The notes beneath the pieces are model-generated. The model was not told where the DNA came from and did not search any database. It worked only from the letters and a program-made list of their open reading frames with translations. Below are positions 1 through 9,228 of a DNA stretch of 64,000 nucleotides, in pieces; the first letter of the stretch is position 1, and each line of letters opens with the position of its first letter. This stretch comes from an uncultured Eggerthellaceae bacterium (GTDB lineage: Bacteria; Actinomycetota; Coriobacteriia; Coriobacteriales; Eggerthellaceae), in assembly GCA_910588945.1 (NCBI GenBank), contig CAJUSF010000051.1, positions 1 through 64,000 on the forward strand, read 5' to 3'. Position numbers and translations under genes: made by a program.

Positions 1-157
1 ATCAAAGCCCTTACATCCCTTTTCGTATTTGACGTTTACCCTTGACGCTTCGCGTCAGCGGTCAACTCCTTCATGCATTTATATATATGCTTCCTTACGG
101 AAGCTATTAATAGTTAGTGTTCAGAGCAAATCGAAAAGGGACGATACGGGCTTTGAT
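1..157. repeat. Long imperfect palindrome at window edge
   Basis: The first 25 bases and positions 132-157 are imperfect inverted copies of each other (outer arm begins ATCAAAGCCC and returns as GGGCTTTGAT). Smaller hairpins are nested inside, including GCTTCC/GGAAGC near 90-105 and a GACGC/GCGTC stem near 45-56. No second copy was found in the window. The left edge may be cut by the window boundary. Confidence 0.6.
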
Positions 158-183
158 TATCCTTAGTACAAAGCAAGTAACAT

Positions 184-206
184 GGGGCAGGATTTCATCC
201 TGCCCC
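184..206. repeat. Short perfect hairpin of the CCCCTACA type
   Basis: GGGGCAGGAT and ATCCTGCCCC are 10-base perfect arms around a TTC loop, followed by TACA. A near-identical hairpin (GGAGCAGGAT arms) sits at 53865-53887, and related hairpins ending in CCCCTACA lie near 6396 and 6446. This is a dispersed extragenic palindrome with no coding content. Confidence 0.75.
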
Positions 207-257
207 TACAATGTAACGTTTGAAATGATGCAGGGCATTACACAATGCAGCCTGTAG

Positions 258-343
258 AAATGATTGCCGAAGTGCTTACAAAGCGAGTTCCGCAGGCGTA
301 AGCCGAGGACTGTTTGAGCGACTAAGTATCTCGACAATCATTT
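258..343. repeat. Palindromic repeat family P2, copy 1
   Basis: About 86 bases with imperfect inverted ends: AAATGATTGCCGA at the left and TCGACAATCATTT at the right, with GTGCTTA facing TAAGTAT further in. The second copy is at 6751-6835 and is identical at most positions, including the central AGCCGAGGACTGT. No reading frame is shared, so this is a non-coding repeat. The rest of 1-479 holds no gene. Confidence 0.8.
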
Positions 344-479
344 CCATCCGAAACCAAGGCGGAGAGGTGTGAGCAGACAGATATTGATATGCCATCATCC
401 CCGTCCCTTGACATACTGACATAAAAAGGATGGCATTAGATGTGTTCTGATGTCACACTTTAGGCCTGATTCTTGGTCA

Positions 480-3400
480 TCACGAAATGTCGATCTGCAT
501 CTTCTTCGCTTCGCGCTCCTTTTCAGCCAAATTCGCCTTTGCAACCGCGATCATCAACTTGATACGATTGAGCTGGTTTACCTCAGAAGCACCGGGGTCG
601 TAATCCACGGCGACGATATTGCTCTCGGGATATCTACGACGCAGCTCCTTAATGACCGCCTTCCCCACAACATGATTCGGAAGACACGCAAACGGCTGCG
701 TGCAGACTATATTCGGGCAACCAGTCTTTATGAGTTCGACCATCTCACCCGTAAGAAGCCAACCCTCTCCCATCGAATTGCAAAGAGAAAGGATCTCGGC
801 GGCGTACTCTGCGATCTCATAGATGTTAGCAGGCGGCTCAAAGCGCACCGAACGTTTGAGAGCGCTCGTTACCGGAAGGCGAAGGCGACGTATAGTCTCA
901 AGCCCAATGCGTGAGCCTATAGCGCTCTTCGCGGATTTACCGATCTCACGCTGGAAGATGCCGCCTGCGATCCCAAACAGGAAGAACTCAATGAGTCCAG
1001 GAACCACAACCTCGCAGCCTTCCGCTTCTATCTGTTCGACGATCTGGTTGTTGGCGGTCGGATGGAACTTCACAAGGATCTCGCCGACGACACCAACCTT
1101 GGGCTTGGTGCCCTCACCCTGAAGCGGCAACACGTCGAAATCATCCACGATCGCATTCACTGTGCGTTTGAACTCCGACATCTTCACCCCATGCATGAGC
1201 TGCTCTTTACAGGCCGTCATCCAATGCTCGAAGAGCCTTGTCGCACTACCCGGCTCTATCTCGTAGGGCCTAGTGCGATACAGACACATCATCAAAAGAT
1301 CGCCGTATTGCAGCGCATAGATAGCCTGATAGAGCATCGCCGGCGTAATCTTGAAGCCGGGGTTGACCTCGCCGAGGTCCTTAAACGACAACGCGATCAC
1401 AGGAATATGTCCAAGCCCCACCGATTTTAGCGCTTTGCGAATGAGCGAGATGTAGTTCGTAGCACGACAACCGCCGCCGGTCTGGGTGATCAGCACCGCA
1501 AGCTTGTCCGTGTCATACTTTCCGCTCATAACCGCTTCCATGATCTGACCGGTAACGAGGATCGACGGATAGCAGATATCGTTATTTACGTACTTCAGGC
1601 CGGCATCAACCGCACCATGGTCCACGCTTGGCAAAAGCTCCACGTTATAGCCGTTGCGCTTGAAGATCGGCACCAGCAACTCAAAATGATACGGCGCCAT
1701 CTGAGGAGCGAGAATGGTGTAGCCCTCCTCCTTCATCTTCTCGGTGAACTGAGGGCGCGCGAACTCGGTGGATGTGCCCTCACGCTGCTCGATCTGCTCG
1801 CGGGCACGAACACCATCGGCCTTCTCTGTGAAAGACTCAGGCACAAGCGAATCGATGTCCTGCTCGCTTATATTTACAGCAGGACAGCCGCGCTTTTCCG
1901 CCAGAGCATCGGCGCGCTGCTCATCGAGCTGATCCTGCTTGTCCTTAAGAGCCGCGAGCAGACTGCGAACGCGGATACGCGCCGCACCAAGATTCGACAC
2001 CTCATCGATTTTGAGCACGGTATAGACCTTACCCGCTGCCTCGAGCACCTCCTGCACCTGATCGGTAGTGAGCGCATCGAGTCCGCAGCCGAACGAATTC
2101 AGCTGGATGAGATCTAGGTCATCACGCTGCGTAGCGACCTTGGCCGCAGCATAGAGGCGCGTATGATACATCCACTGATCCACAACGCGTATCGGACGCT
2201 CGAGCTGGCCCAAATGCGCGATGGAGTCCTCCGTGAGCACAGCGAGTCCGAAGCTCGTAAGCAGCTCAGGGATGGCGTGGTTGATCTCCGGGTCCTGATG
2301 ATACGGGCGCCCAGCAAGCACAATGCCATGCGTTCCCGTCTCCTCCATCCAGGCCAGTGTCTCCACGCCCTTGCGCCTAATATCGCGCTTGAAGGCCTCA
2401 TCCTCGGCCCAGGCAGCGTCCACAGCGTCGTCGATCTGCTTCTGGGTGATGGGAAACTCGTGGGCTCCAACCTCATCGCGGAAGGTGCCGGTCAGCTCGG
2501 CATACAAGCGTTCTTTCAGCTTGTCCTTGTCATGGTAGGGCAGCCAGGGGGCGACAAAAGCCACAGGCGCGTCTTGCAGCTCGTCGATGTTCAGACGAAG
2601 CGCCTCGGGGTAGCTGGCCACGATGGGGCAGTTGAAATGGTTGCCCGCCGTCTCATCCTCCTGACGCTCCCACTTCGAGCAGGGCATCCAGATGAAGTCC
2701 ACGGCATCGTCGCCTTCCTTAGCCAGCAGATTCATGATATGGCCGTGCGACAGCTTCGCCGGATAGCATACCGACTCTGACGGCATAGACTCGATGCCAG
2801 CTTCGTAAGTCTTCTTCGTAGAGGGGTCGGACAGCACCACCCGATAGCCGAGCTTCGTGAAGAAGGTGAACCAGAACGGGTAGTTCTCATACATGTTCAG
2901 GGCCCGCGGGATACCCACGGTACCGCAGGCATCTTCTGCGGGGATGGGCTCGTAGGCGTCGAACAGCCGTCGGGACTTCCACTCGAAGAGGTTCGGCACG
3001 GCACTCTTCTCAGCACCGATACCCAGACTCTCACCCTTCTCGCAACGGTTGCCCGTGATGAAACGACGATGCTTACCAGTGTTGGCGTCCACACCAAATT
3101 CGTTCACTGTAAGAAGGCAGCTGTTCGAGCAACCCTTACAGCGAAGCGTCCTGTGGCTTGGATTCAACGCTGCGATCTCCTCAAGGCTCAAAAGCGAGCT
3201 CATAGGAACCTTAGGCCCAACATCAGGCGATAGCGGCTGGCTCGAAAGCTTGCACTCTATGGCTTCGAAACGGTCGCGTGCGAGCAGCGCGGCACCATAT
3301 GCGCCCATGTTGCCAGCGATGTCGGGACGCACGGCGTTCACCTCAGAAAGCTGCTCAAAGGCGCGAAGCACGGCATCATTCAAAAACGTTCCGCCCTGAA

Positions 3401-5141
3401 CGATGACCTTCTCGCCCACATCGTGAGGATCGCGAATCTTGATCACCTTGAAAAGCGCGTTCTTGATGACCGATATCGCAAGACCCGCCGCGATGTCTCC
3501 CACCGTGGCGCCTTCCTTTTGCGCCTGCTTCACGCGCGAATTCATGAACACGGTGCAGCGACTTCCCAGATCTACCGGGCTCTCAGCCCCGATGGCGGTC
3601 TTGGCGAAATCGGCCACATCTAGGTTCAACCCGCTCGCAAAGCTCTCGATAAAGCTTCCGCAGCCGGACGAGCATGCCTCGTTCAGCATGATATGGTCGA
3701 TCACGCCGTCTTTCACACGCAGGCATTTCATATCCTGACCGCCGATATCCAAGATGAACTCCACACCGGGAAGCATCTCCTGGGCACCGCGAAGATGCGC
3801 CACTGTCTCAATCTCTCCAGAATCTACCTGAAGCGCTTCGAGCAGCAGTCCCTCGCCGTAACCGGTGACGGTGGCATGCCCGATATCCACTAACGCCTCT
3901 CCCGTAACCGGGTCTTTCGGCAGCGTCTCGTATAGCTCAGCAACGGCTTTCTTCGCGCACCCGAGCACGTCACCTTTGTTCGAGGCATAAGTCGACCAAA
4001 GCAGCGAACCGTCCTTATCGATGAGCGCTGCTTTGAACGTGGTGGAACCAGCATCTATTCCGAGAAAAGCCACTCCGCGGTAGTCCTCAAGGCTCGCACG
4101 CTTCACGCGCTGCGCATCGTGACGAGATCTAAACTCGGCAAGCTCGTCGTCGCTTGAAAACAGAGGCGCCAAGCGAACAACCTCGCTTCCCTGCATATCA
4201 CCCAAGCCTTCAAGCCGGGAAAGCACATCGTCGAGCTTCTCCACCTTCGCACCATCATCAGCACCCGCAATCGCAGCTCCACACGCCACAAAAAGATGCG
4301 CGTTATCAGGAACAATGATCGTCTCGTCTGTGAGCTCGAGCGTCTGATAGAAACGCTTGCGAAGCTCAGGAAGATACTGAAGCGGTCCGCCTAGAAAAGC
4401 CACGTTACCACGTATGGGGCGCCCGCACGCAAGACCCGATATCGTCTGAGTGACAACTGATTGAAAGATCGAAGCCGCGATGTCTTCCTTCTTCGCCCCT
4501 TCGTTCAAAAGCGGCTGCACATCGGTCTTGGCAAATACTCCGCAGCGGCTGGCGATCGGATAGATGGTGGTATGGCTCTTCGTGAGTTCGTTGAGACCGC
4601 CCGCATCTGTGTTGAGCAATGCCGCCATCTGATCGATGAACGCACCGGTACCACCTGCGCAAGTACCGTTCATGCGCTGCTCGATGCCGTTGTCGAAATA
4701 GATGATCTTAGCATCTTCGCCACCAAGCTCAATGGCCACATCCGTCTTTGGGATGAATGTCTCGACCGCCGTTTTGCTGGCGATAACCTCTTGAACGAAC
4801 TTGATATCAAGCCACTGCGAGAGCAGAAGACCACCCGATCCCGTGATCGAGATTGTCATCTCCTGTGTCGGAAAGTGATGAGAGGCCTGCCTTAACACAT
4901 CAACAATGGTCGCGCGAACATCGGCGTGATGGCGCTGATATACCGACCATTTGATATCGTTGTGCACATCGAGCACAGCAAGTTTCACAGTTGTCGAGCC
5001 GACATCGATCCCGATGCGCAACTCAGCAATGCCGCCAGCCTTCGCCTCTCGCTCGCGAGCCGCACGCTCCTCCACCCGTGTGATGCGCATCTGCGTAGGC
5101 TCTTTGCTCTCATCGATCTTTATGTAATTATCCGTTTTCAT
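480..5141 (-). CDS. 2-hydroxyacyl-CoA dehydratase activase-type megaprotein (BadF/BcrA ATPase x2, DUF2229, dehydratase-like region)
   Basis: A 1553-residue cytoplasmic protein with two ASKHA-type activase domains in tandem. IGIDVGSTT lies at residues 43-51 and GIDAGSTT near 359. The second domain carries the cysteine motif NEACSSGCGSF near 485-495, the kind that holds the bridging [4Fe-4S] cluster in HgdC-type activases. A further cysteine cluster, CKGCSNSC, lies near 666, followed by a DUF2229 region and a C-terminal dehydratase-like part (GGGCRATNY). Family members drive ATP-dependent electron transfer to dehydratases, but the substrate of these long fused forms is not established. The start follows GGGAG spaced 7 bases. 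It lies 18 bases downstream of the TetR gene, so co-transcription and regulation by it are likely. No separate hgdA/hgdB partner is nearby. Confidence 0.85.
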   Translation of the reverse strand: MKTDNYIKIDESKEPTQMRITRVEERAAREREAKAGGIAELRIGIDVGSTTVKLAVLDVHNDIKWSVYQRHHADVRATIVDVLRQASHHFPTQEMTISITGSGGLLLSQWLDIKFVQEVIASKTAVETFIPKTDVAIELGGEDAKIIYFDNGIEQRMNGTCAGGTGAFIDQMAALLNTDAGGLNELTKSHTTIYPIASRCGVFAKTDVQPLLNEGAKKEDIAASIFQSVVTQTISGLACGRPIRGNVAFLGGPLQYLPELRKRFYQTLELTDETIIVPDNAHLFVACGAAIAGADDGAKVEKLDDVLSRLEGLGDMQGSEVVRLAPLFSSDDELAEFRSRHDAQRVKRASLEDYRGVAFLGIDAGSTTFKAALIDKDGSLLWSTYASNKGDVLGCAKKAVAELYETLPKDPVTGEALVDIGHATVTGYGEGLLLEALQVDSGEIETVAHLRGAQEMLPGVEFILDIGGQDMKCLRVKDGVIDHIMLNEACSSGCGSFIESFASGLNLDVADFAKTAIGAESPVDLGSRCTVFMNSRVKQAQKEGATVGDIAAGLAISVIKNALFKVIKIRDPHDVGEKVIVQGGTFLNDAVLRAFEQLSEVNAVRPDIAGNMGAYGAALLARDRFEAIECKLSSQPLSPDVGPKVPMSSLLSLEEIAALNPSHRTLRCKGCSNSCLLTVNEFGVDANTGKHRRFITGNRCEKGESLGIGAEKSAVPNLFEWKSRRLFDAYEPIPAEDACGTVGIPRALNMYENYPFWFTFFTKLGYRVVLSDPSTKKTYEAGIESMPSESVCYPAKLSHGHIMNLLAKEGDDAVDFIWMPCSKWERQEDETAGNHFNCPIVASYPEALRLNIDELQDAPVAFVAPWLPYHDKDKLKERLYAELTGTFRDEVGAHEFPITQKQIDDAVDAAWAEDEAFKRDIRRKGVETLAWMEETGTHGIVLAGRPYHQDPEINHAIPELLTSFGLAVLTEDSIAHLGQLERPIRVVDQWMYHTRLYAAAKVATQRDDLDLIQLNSFGCGLDALTTDQVQEVLEAAGKVYTVLKIDEVSNLGAARIRVRSLLAALKDKQDQLDEQRADALAEKRGCPAVNISEQDIDSLVPESFTEKADGVRAREQIEQREGTSTEFARPQFTEKMKEEGYTILAPQMAPYHFELLVPIFKRNGYNVELLPSVDHGAVDAGLKYVNNDICYPSILVTGQIMEAVMSGKYDTDKLAVLITQTGGGCRATNYISLIRKALKSVGLGHIPVIALSFKDLGEVNPGFKITPAMLYQAIYALQYGDLLMMCLYRTRPYEIEPGSATRLFEHWMTACKEQLMHGVKMSEFKRTVNAIVDDFDVLPLQGEGTKPKVGVVGEILVKFHPTANNQIVEQIEAEGCEVVVPGLIEFFLFGIAGGIFQREIGKSAKSAIGSRIGLETIRRLRLPVTSALKRSVRFEPPANIYEIAEYAAEILSLCNSMGEGWLLTGEMVELIKTGCPNIVCTQPFACLPNHVVGKAVIKELRRRYPESNIVAVDYDPGASEVNQLNRIKLMIAVAKANLAEKEREAKKMQIDIS

Positions 5142-5159
5142 CTTGTTCTCCCAAGCTCA

Positions 5160-5867
5160 TTAAAGGACGATCGACTCGCCGGGTTTGATGAATAGAAGTC
5201 GCATAGCGATCCGAGCCATCTCCTCGGATGACTCCTCCATGCCGCCGTCGAACCATTTCGAAATGACACCCAAATAGGCCGCGGAATAAAATGAGACGTA
5301 ATAGCTGACAAACGCAGTAGGACGCTTCCTATACTTCTCGTGAAGCATTCCCATAATGAGGTCAGCACAAATCGTATCCTGCATCATCTGTTTGAATTCC
5401 GCATTGCCGTTCGGGCCAAGCATCACTGACAGATATCCGCTCTGCTCGCGAAGGTAATCGAACAGATCGACAAGTATCGGCAAGGGCTTTCTCGAGATCT
5501 TGAGCTTCGCAAGGTCGAAAAGCGTCATCTTTTGCATGTTTGAGCGAAACTCATCCAGACCACGCATGAATTCTTCCTGAAGTGCACGGTCGAGTTCGTC
5601 TTTGTCCTTAAAGTGATTGTAGAAGGTCCCGCGATTGATATCAGCACGCTCGCAAAGGTCGTTCACGGTGAAGCCTTCGCGTCCGCGCTCACTAGTCAGT
5701 TCGATGAAGGCGCGGCGCATCGCTTTTCGCGATCGCGAGATGCGCCTGTCTGAGGCGGGTGCCTGCCCAGCTGCGCATGAAGACTCCTTTGAAGGAGAAG
5801 GCTTTTTTGATGAGGGTGTCTCTGCGATGAGTAAAACCTGACTTTCAAGAGTTGCAGATGAGGTCAT
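5160..5867 (-). CDS. TetR/AcrR family transcriptional regulator
   Basis: A 235-residue regulator. The helix-turn-helix is near residues 45-90 of the chosen product (FTVNDLCERADINRGTFYNHF), the classic TetR pattern, and the C-terminal half is an all-helical ligand domain resembling the TetR_C group found in Firmicutes and Coriobacteriia. I chose the ATG at 5867 over the upstream one at 5912 because AAAGGTG lies 5 bases before it, and because the upstream start would place a palindromic operator inside the gene. It is the first gene of a likely two-gene operon with the dehydratase-activase protein, so it probably controls that gene and itself. The inducer is unknown. Confidence 0.85.
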   Translation of the reverse strand: MTSSATLESQVLLIAETPSSKKPSPSKESSCAAGQAPASDRRISRSRKAMRRAFIELTSERGREGFTVNDLCERADINRGTFYNHFKDKDELDRALQEEFMRGLDEFRSNMQKMTLFDLAKLKISRKPLPILVDLFDYLREQSGYLSVMLGPNGNAEFKQMMQDTICADLIMGMLHEKYRKRPTAFVSYYVSFYSAAYLGVISKWFDGGMEESSEEMARIAMRLLFIKPGESIVL

Positions 5868-5890
5868 ATTCACCTTTTCAACGCAATGTG

Positions 5891-5917
5891 CAATATTCAA
5901 CACTTTGTTCAATATGG
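5891..5917. promoter_or_regulatory. Probable TetR operator (imperfect palindrome)
   Basis: CAATATTCAACA and TGTTCAATATGG are 12-base arms matching at 10 positions around a CTT centre. It lies 24-50 bases upstream of the TetR start codon. Size, symmetry and position fit an autoregulatory TetR site. This is inference; no second copy was found to confirm the motif. Confidence 0.5.
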
Positions 5918-5994
5918 CCAGTCTAGCAGGAAATTCATCTCAAGTAAAGAAACGGAAAATCGACGAAAGCGACAACACGGAGTCTGCATAATCC

Positions 5995-6050
5995 ATGACA
6001 GATGGGGCGTATGACAGATGGGTCGTATGACAGATGGGTCGTATGACAGG
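5995..6050. repeat. 16-bp tandem repeat, 3.5 units
   Basis: Three consecutive copies of ATGACAGATGGGTCGT (the first with G at position 13) start at 5995, 6011 and 6027, followed by a partial ATGACAG. They lie upstream of the TetR promoter region in gene-free DNA. Copy number may vary between strains. Confidence 0.85.
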
Positions 6051-6161
6051 ATACTTTCGCGCGGCAAGCCTGATTCCCCCTCGGCTAAAAGAAGAGAATG
6101 CGCAACAAAATGCCCACACTCTCCTTTGGCACCTGTGTGTCGCTCATTTACGACTTCAATT

Positions 6162-6730
6162 GGTGTCATTTCGAGGCGAAGCGTTTAATGGGTATTTGTC
6201 ATCCTGAGGCGAAACTGAAGGATCATTTTGTATTACAGACCATAATTAGTAGCTCTTCATGTTATTTCATGCTGCTGGTCATGTCATTTCGAGGAGGCCG
6301 AAGGCCGACGAGAAATCTAGTTACAACCTGCACCTAGATTTCTCGCTTCGCTTGAAACAACACGGGATTTAAACGGGTGTGACCTGCAAGTAGACGTAGG
6401 GGCGCACTTTACGCGCGCCCGTGTTACATCACCAATCCGGTTGCAGGGCGCAATGAATTGCGCCCCTACATCAACCAGCATCTAGATTTCTCACACATCG
6501 GACGCTTGGCGTCCTCGATTCGAAATGACATAAAATACAACAACGAAATACAGATGAAGATCATCGCGCACTGTTCCCGCACGAGCCGGAAGCTCCAGTG
6601 GAGCTTCCGTGCGAGCTCAGGAGTGTTTGAGCACGAGATCTTCACCTGTATTTCAAGAACAAATTTTCGGTAATCATTTCATCCAAACTTGCATCTAGAT
6701 TTCTCGCTGCGCTCGAAATGACATGAGTTG
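6162..6730. repeat. Cluster of small CATTTCGAG / CATCCTGAG palindromic repeats
   Basis: Several partial or whole copies of a short hairpin repeat fill this gene-free interval. A CATCCTGAG...GGATC form lies at 6197-6225. CATTTCGAG...AAATCTAG forms lie at about 6282-6319, 6334-6362 (inverted), 6481-6533 (inverted) and 6693-6724 (inverted), with a truncated one at 6164. Two hairpins ending in CCCCTACA or starting GTAGGGGCGC lie near 6396 and 6446, and a GAAGCTCCA/TGGAGCTTC hairpin lies near 6590-6610. No credible coding sequence was found in 5918-6904. Confidence 0.8.
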
Positions 6731-6750
6731 AGGCCGGATACAACCTACAG

Positions 6751-6835
6751 AAATGATTGCCGAGGTGCTTACAAAGCAAGTTCGACAGGCGCAAGCCGAG
6801 GACTGTGTGAGCGACTAAGTATCTCGGCAATCATT
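6751..6835. repeat. Palindromic repeat family P2, copy 2
   Basis: Second copy of the repeat at 258-343. The ends AAATGATTGCCGAG and CTCGGCAATCATT are nearly perfect inverted arms, and the interior (ACAAAGC, AAGCCGAGGACTGT, GAGCGACTAAGTATCTCG) matches copy 1. This copy is the more symmetrical of the two. Confidence 0.8.
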
Positions 6836-6904
6836 CATACCGCGTGAGTTTAGGAACGGATCGAACTCACGCCCCTACGAGAGACACCAATAAAACGCAA
6901 AAGA

Positions 6905-8269
6905 TTAGTTCTTGAGTGAATTGAGAGGCGCAGGCATGCGTCCGCCGCGATGGGCGAACACACTTCCGGCATAAGCATTCACTGGCATCACAGGAGCACT
7001 ACCTAAAAGGCCACCAAAATCAAGCACGTCACCAACACCTTTGCCGATAGCAGGGATCAGACGCACGGCAGTGGTCTTGTTGTTAATCATCCCGATAGCC
7101 GCCTCATCTGCGATGATGCCAAATATTGTCTCCACCGACGTATCGCTAGGAATCGCAATCATATCAAGACCAACCGAGCAAACGCATGTCATCGCCTCTA
7201 GCTTCTCGATAGAAAGCGCGCCATCCTCAGCAGCACGTATCATGCCTGCATCCTCAGATACAGGAATGAAAGCGCCCGATAGACCGCCAACAGACGAGCT
7301 TGCCATGACACCGCCTTTCTTCACCGCATCGTTGAGCATAGCAAGTGCTGCCGTGGTACCAGGTCCTCCGCACTGGCCCACCCCGATTGCTTCGATGATC
7401 TCGGCCACAGAATCACCTTCTGCAGGCGTAGGTGCAAGAGAAAGATCCAAGATACCCTTGCTGTAGCCAAGGCGCTTAGAGGCTTCGCGCGCCATCAATT
7501 CGCCGGCGCGTGTAATCTTGAAAGCTGTGGCCTTGATGGCCTCAGACACGGTGTTGATATCGGCATCTTCCGGCAAGTCCGCAAGTACAGCACGAACCAC
7601 GCCCGGACCTGATACGCCAACGTTGATTACCTCATCAGCTTCTCCCGAACCGTGGAAGGCCCCTGCCATGAACGGATTGTCCTCTACCGCGTTGCAGAAC
7701 ACCACGAGCTTGCCCGCACCGATGCAGTTGCGGTCAGCTGTGGCCTCGGCAGTCTTTTTGATGATGCCAGCCATCTTAAACGCTGCATCCATATTGATAC
7801 CGGCGCGTGTGGAGCCGATGTTTACCGACGAGCAAACGCGCTCTGTGGAGGCCAGCGCGCACGGGATGGAATCCATTAGCTTTTCATCTCCACGTGAAGC
7901 ACCCTTCTGTACGAGAGCCGAAAACCCACCTACGAAATCAACGCCGACCTCCTTAGCAGCTTTATCCATCGCAACAGCAATAGGGGTCAAATCAGCCGCC
8001 GTCACAGCTGCACTAATCTCAGCGATAGGCGTAACCGAGATACGCTTGTTGATGATCGGGATTCCGAATTCGCGCTCAAGCTGATCAGCTGTAGGCACAA
8101 GGTTCTCTGCAGCCTTCGTCAGTCGATCGTAAATCTTGCGCGCCAACACATCGACATCAGGATCGACGCATCCTCGCAGATTGAGGCTTAGCGTAATGGT
8201 TCGAATATCGAGGTGTTGCTTGGAGACCATCGCGAGTGTCTCACGGATCTCGGCCGGTGTAAGCTGCAT
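6905..8269 (-). CDS. UPF0210 (DUF711) family protein
   Basis: A 454-residue cytoplasmic protein of the UPF0210/DUF711 family, a glycyl-radical-like fold found in many anaerobes with no proven function. Recognisable stretches are the N-terminal ITLSLNLRGCVDPD, the central NIGSTRAGINMDAA and the C-terminal VMPVNAYAGS. The ATG at 8269 is preferred because GGGAGA lies 5 bases upstream; the in-frame TTG at 8281 lies inside that site. In many genomes the gene follows a small ACT-domain gene (UPF0237), but the 79 bases upstream hold none. It is divergent from the metallo-hydrolase gene. Confidence 0.9.
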   Translation of the reverse strand: MQLTPAEIRETLAMVSKQHLDIRTITLSLNLRGCVDPDVDVLARKIYDRLTKAAENLVPTADQLEREFGIPIINKRISVTPIAEISAAVTAADLTPIAVAMDKAAKEVGVDFVGGFSALVQKGASRGDEKLMDSIPCALASTERVCSSVNIGSTRAGINMDAAFKMAGIIKKTAEATADRNCIGAGKLVVFCNAVEDNPFMAGAFHGSGEADEVINVGVSGPGVVRAVLADLPEDADINTVSEAIKATAFKITRAGELMAREASKRLGYSKGILDLSLAPTPAEGDSVAEIIEAIGVGQCGGPGTTAALAMLNDAVKKGGVMASSSVGGLSGAFIPVSEDAGMIRAAEDGALSIEKLEAMTCVCSVGLDMIAIPSDTSVETIFGIIADEAAIGMINNKTTAVRLIPAIGKGVGDVLDFGGLLGSAPVMPVNAYAGSVFAHRGGRMPAPLNSLKN

Positions 8270-8369
8270 TGTCTCTCCCAAAGATCAACTGACGGATTGC
8301 TCTACAAAATATGCATTTCAAAATAGTATCATGCATTGATACTCAAAGATGTCTCGAAAGGTACACAGG

Positions 8370-9197
8370 GTGTTCAAGCTGCATATCTTGGCAAGCGGAA
8401 GCAAGGGAAACGCTGCGATAGTGGAAGAAACCGCGAACGGACAGTGCATTCTGATCGATTGCGGCATCTCAAAACGCGACTTTCTCGCACGATGTGATGA
8501 GGTATCAGTAAATCCAGCCAACATCAGCGATGTCTTAATCACGCATGAGCACACCGATCACACTAAAGGACTTGGTGTAGTCACACGCGGACTCGAGAAG
8601 ATGGGAGTTGCCTTCACAATGCGCACTTCCATGAAAATCAGAAACGCTAGCCCGGATATCGCCGACGCGCTCAAAAGCGAGAACGTCGATTTTTGTGCGA
8701 TCGGCACCGATCAGAGCAACGATACACAACGACTTCTCGATGTAGAAGTGAAAGCGTTTCAAACATCGCACGATGCTGCACAATCTTTCGGATTTCGCTT
8801 CGAATCCATGCTCTCATCGGATACGCTTGCCTATCTGACCGACACCGGCATGGTAAATGATGAGGCCAAGCAGGCCTTGCAATTCGCAAGAATAGTGGCG
8901 CTCGAATCAAATCACGACATCGACATGCTGATGAACGGCCCATACCCTTACCCGCTTAAAAGGCGCATCTTATCAGAGCGAGGGCATCTTTCAAACGAAC
9001 AGGCCGCCTGCGCGCTCGACGAGCTTCTCTCTTCGCTTGGAGGACATACGCTCGAGCATTTGGTGGCTATGCATATCTCACAGGAGAACAACACCTACGA
9101 CAAACCGCTCGCGCATCTAGGAGAGGTGGTCGAGAGGTTCTCACACAAAGCAAGCGTCAACGTTTCCCACCAGCTTCATGCTATAAGCGTGGGATAA
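8370..9197 (+). CDS. YycJ/WalJ-type metallo-beta-lactamase-fold hydrolase
   Basis: About 275 residues. The N-terminal HILASGSKGN and the metal motif HEHTDH (near residue 60 of the product) place it in the YycJ/WalJ branch of metallo-beta-lactamase-fold proteins, likely nuclease-like and linked in Firmicutes to cell division and wall control. A GTG start at 8370 gives the usual family N-terminus and has AAAGG 8 bases upstream. The ATG at 8349 lacks a ribosome-binding site. No WalRK two-component genes are adjacent, so the wall link cannot be argued from context. Confidence 0.8.
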   Translation: MFKLHILASGSKGNAAIVEETANGQCILIDCGISKRDFLARCDEVSVNPANISDVLITHEHTDHTKGLGVVTRGLEKMGVAFTMRTSMKIRNASPDIADALKSENVDFCAIGTDQSNDTQRLLDVEVKAFQTSHDAAQSFGFRFESMLSSDTLAYLTDTGMVNDEAKQALQFARIVALESNHDIDMLMNGPYPYPLKRRILSERGHLSNEQAACALDELLSSLGGHTLEHLVAMHISQENNTYDKPLAHLGEVVERFSHKASVNVSHQLHAISVG

Positions 9198-9228
9198 AAC
9201 ACTACAAAGCGCTTGGATCGGGGTCTGT

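Noticed and set aside
7041..8084. Long plus-strand frames opposite the UPF0210 gene
   Set aside because: Antisense shadows of a conserved gene; their sequences are low-complexity Ser/Ala-rich and unlike proteins.
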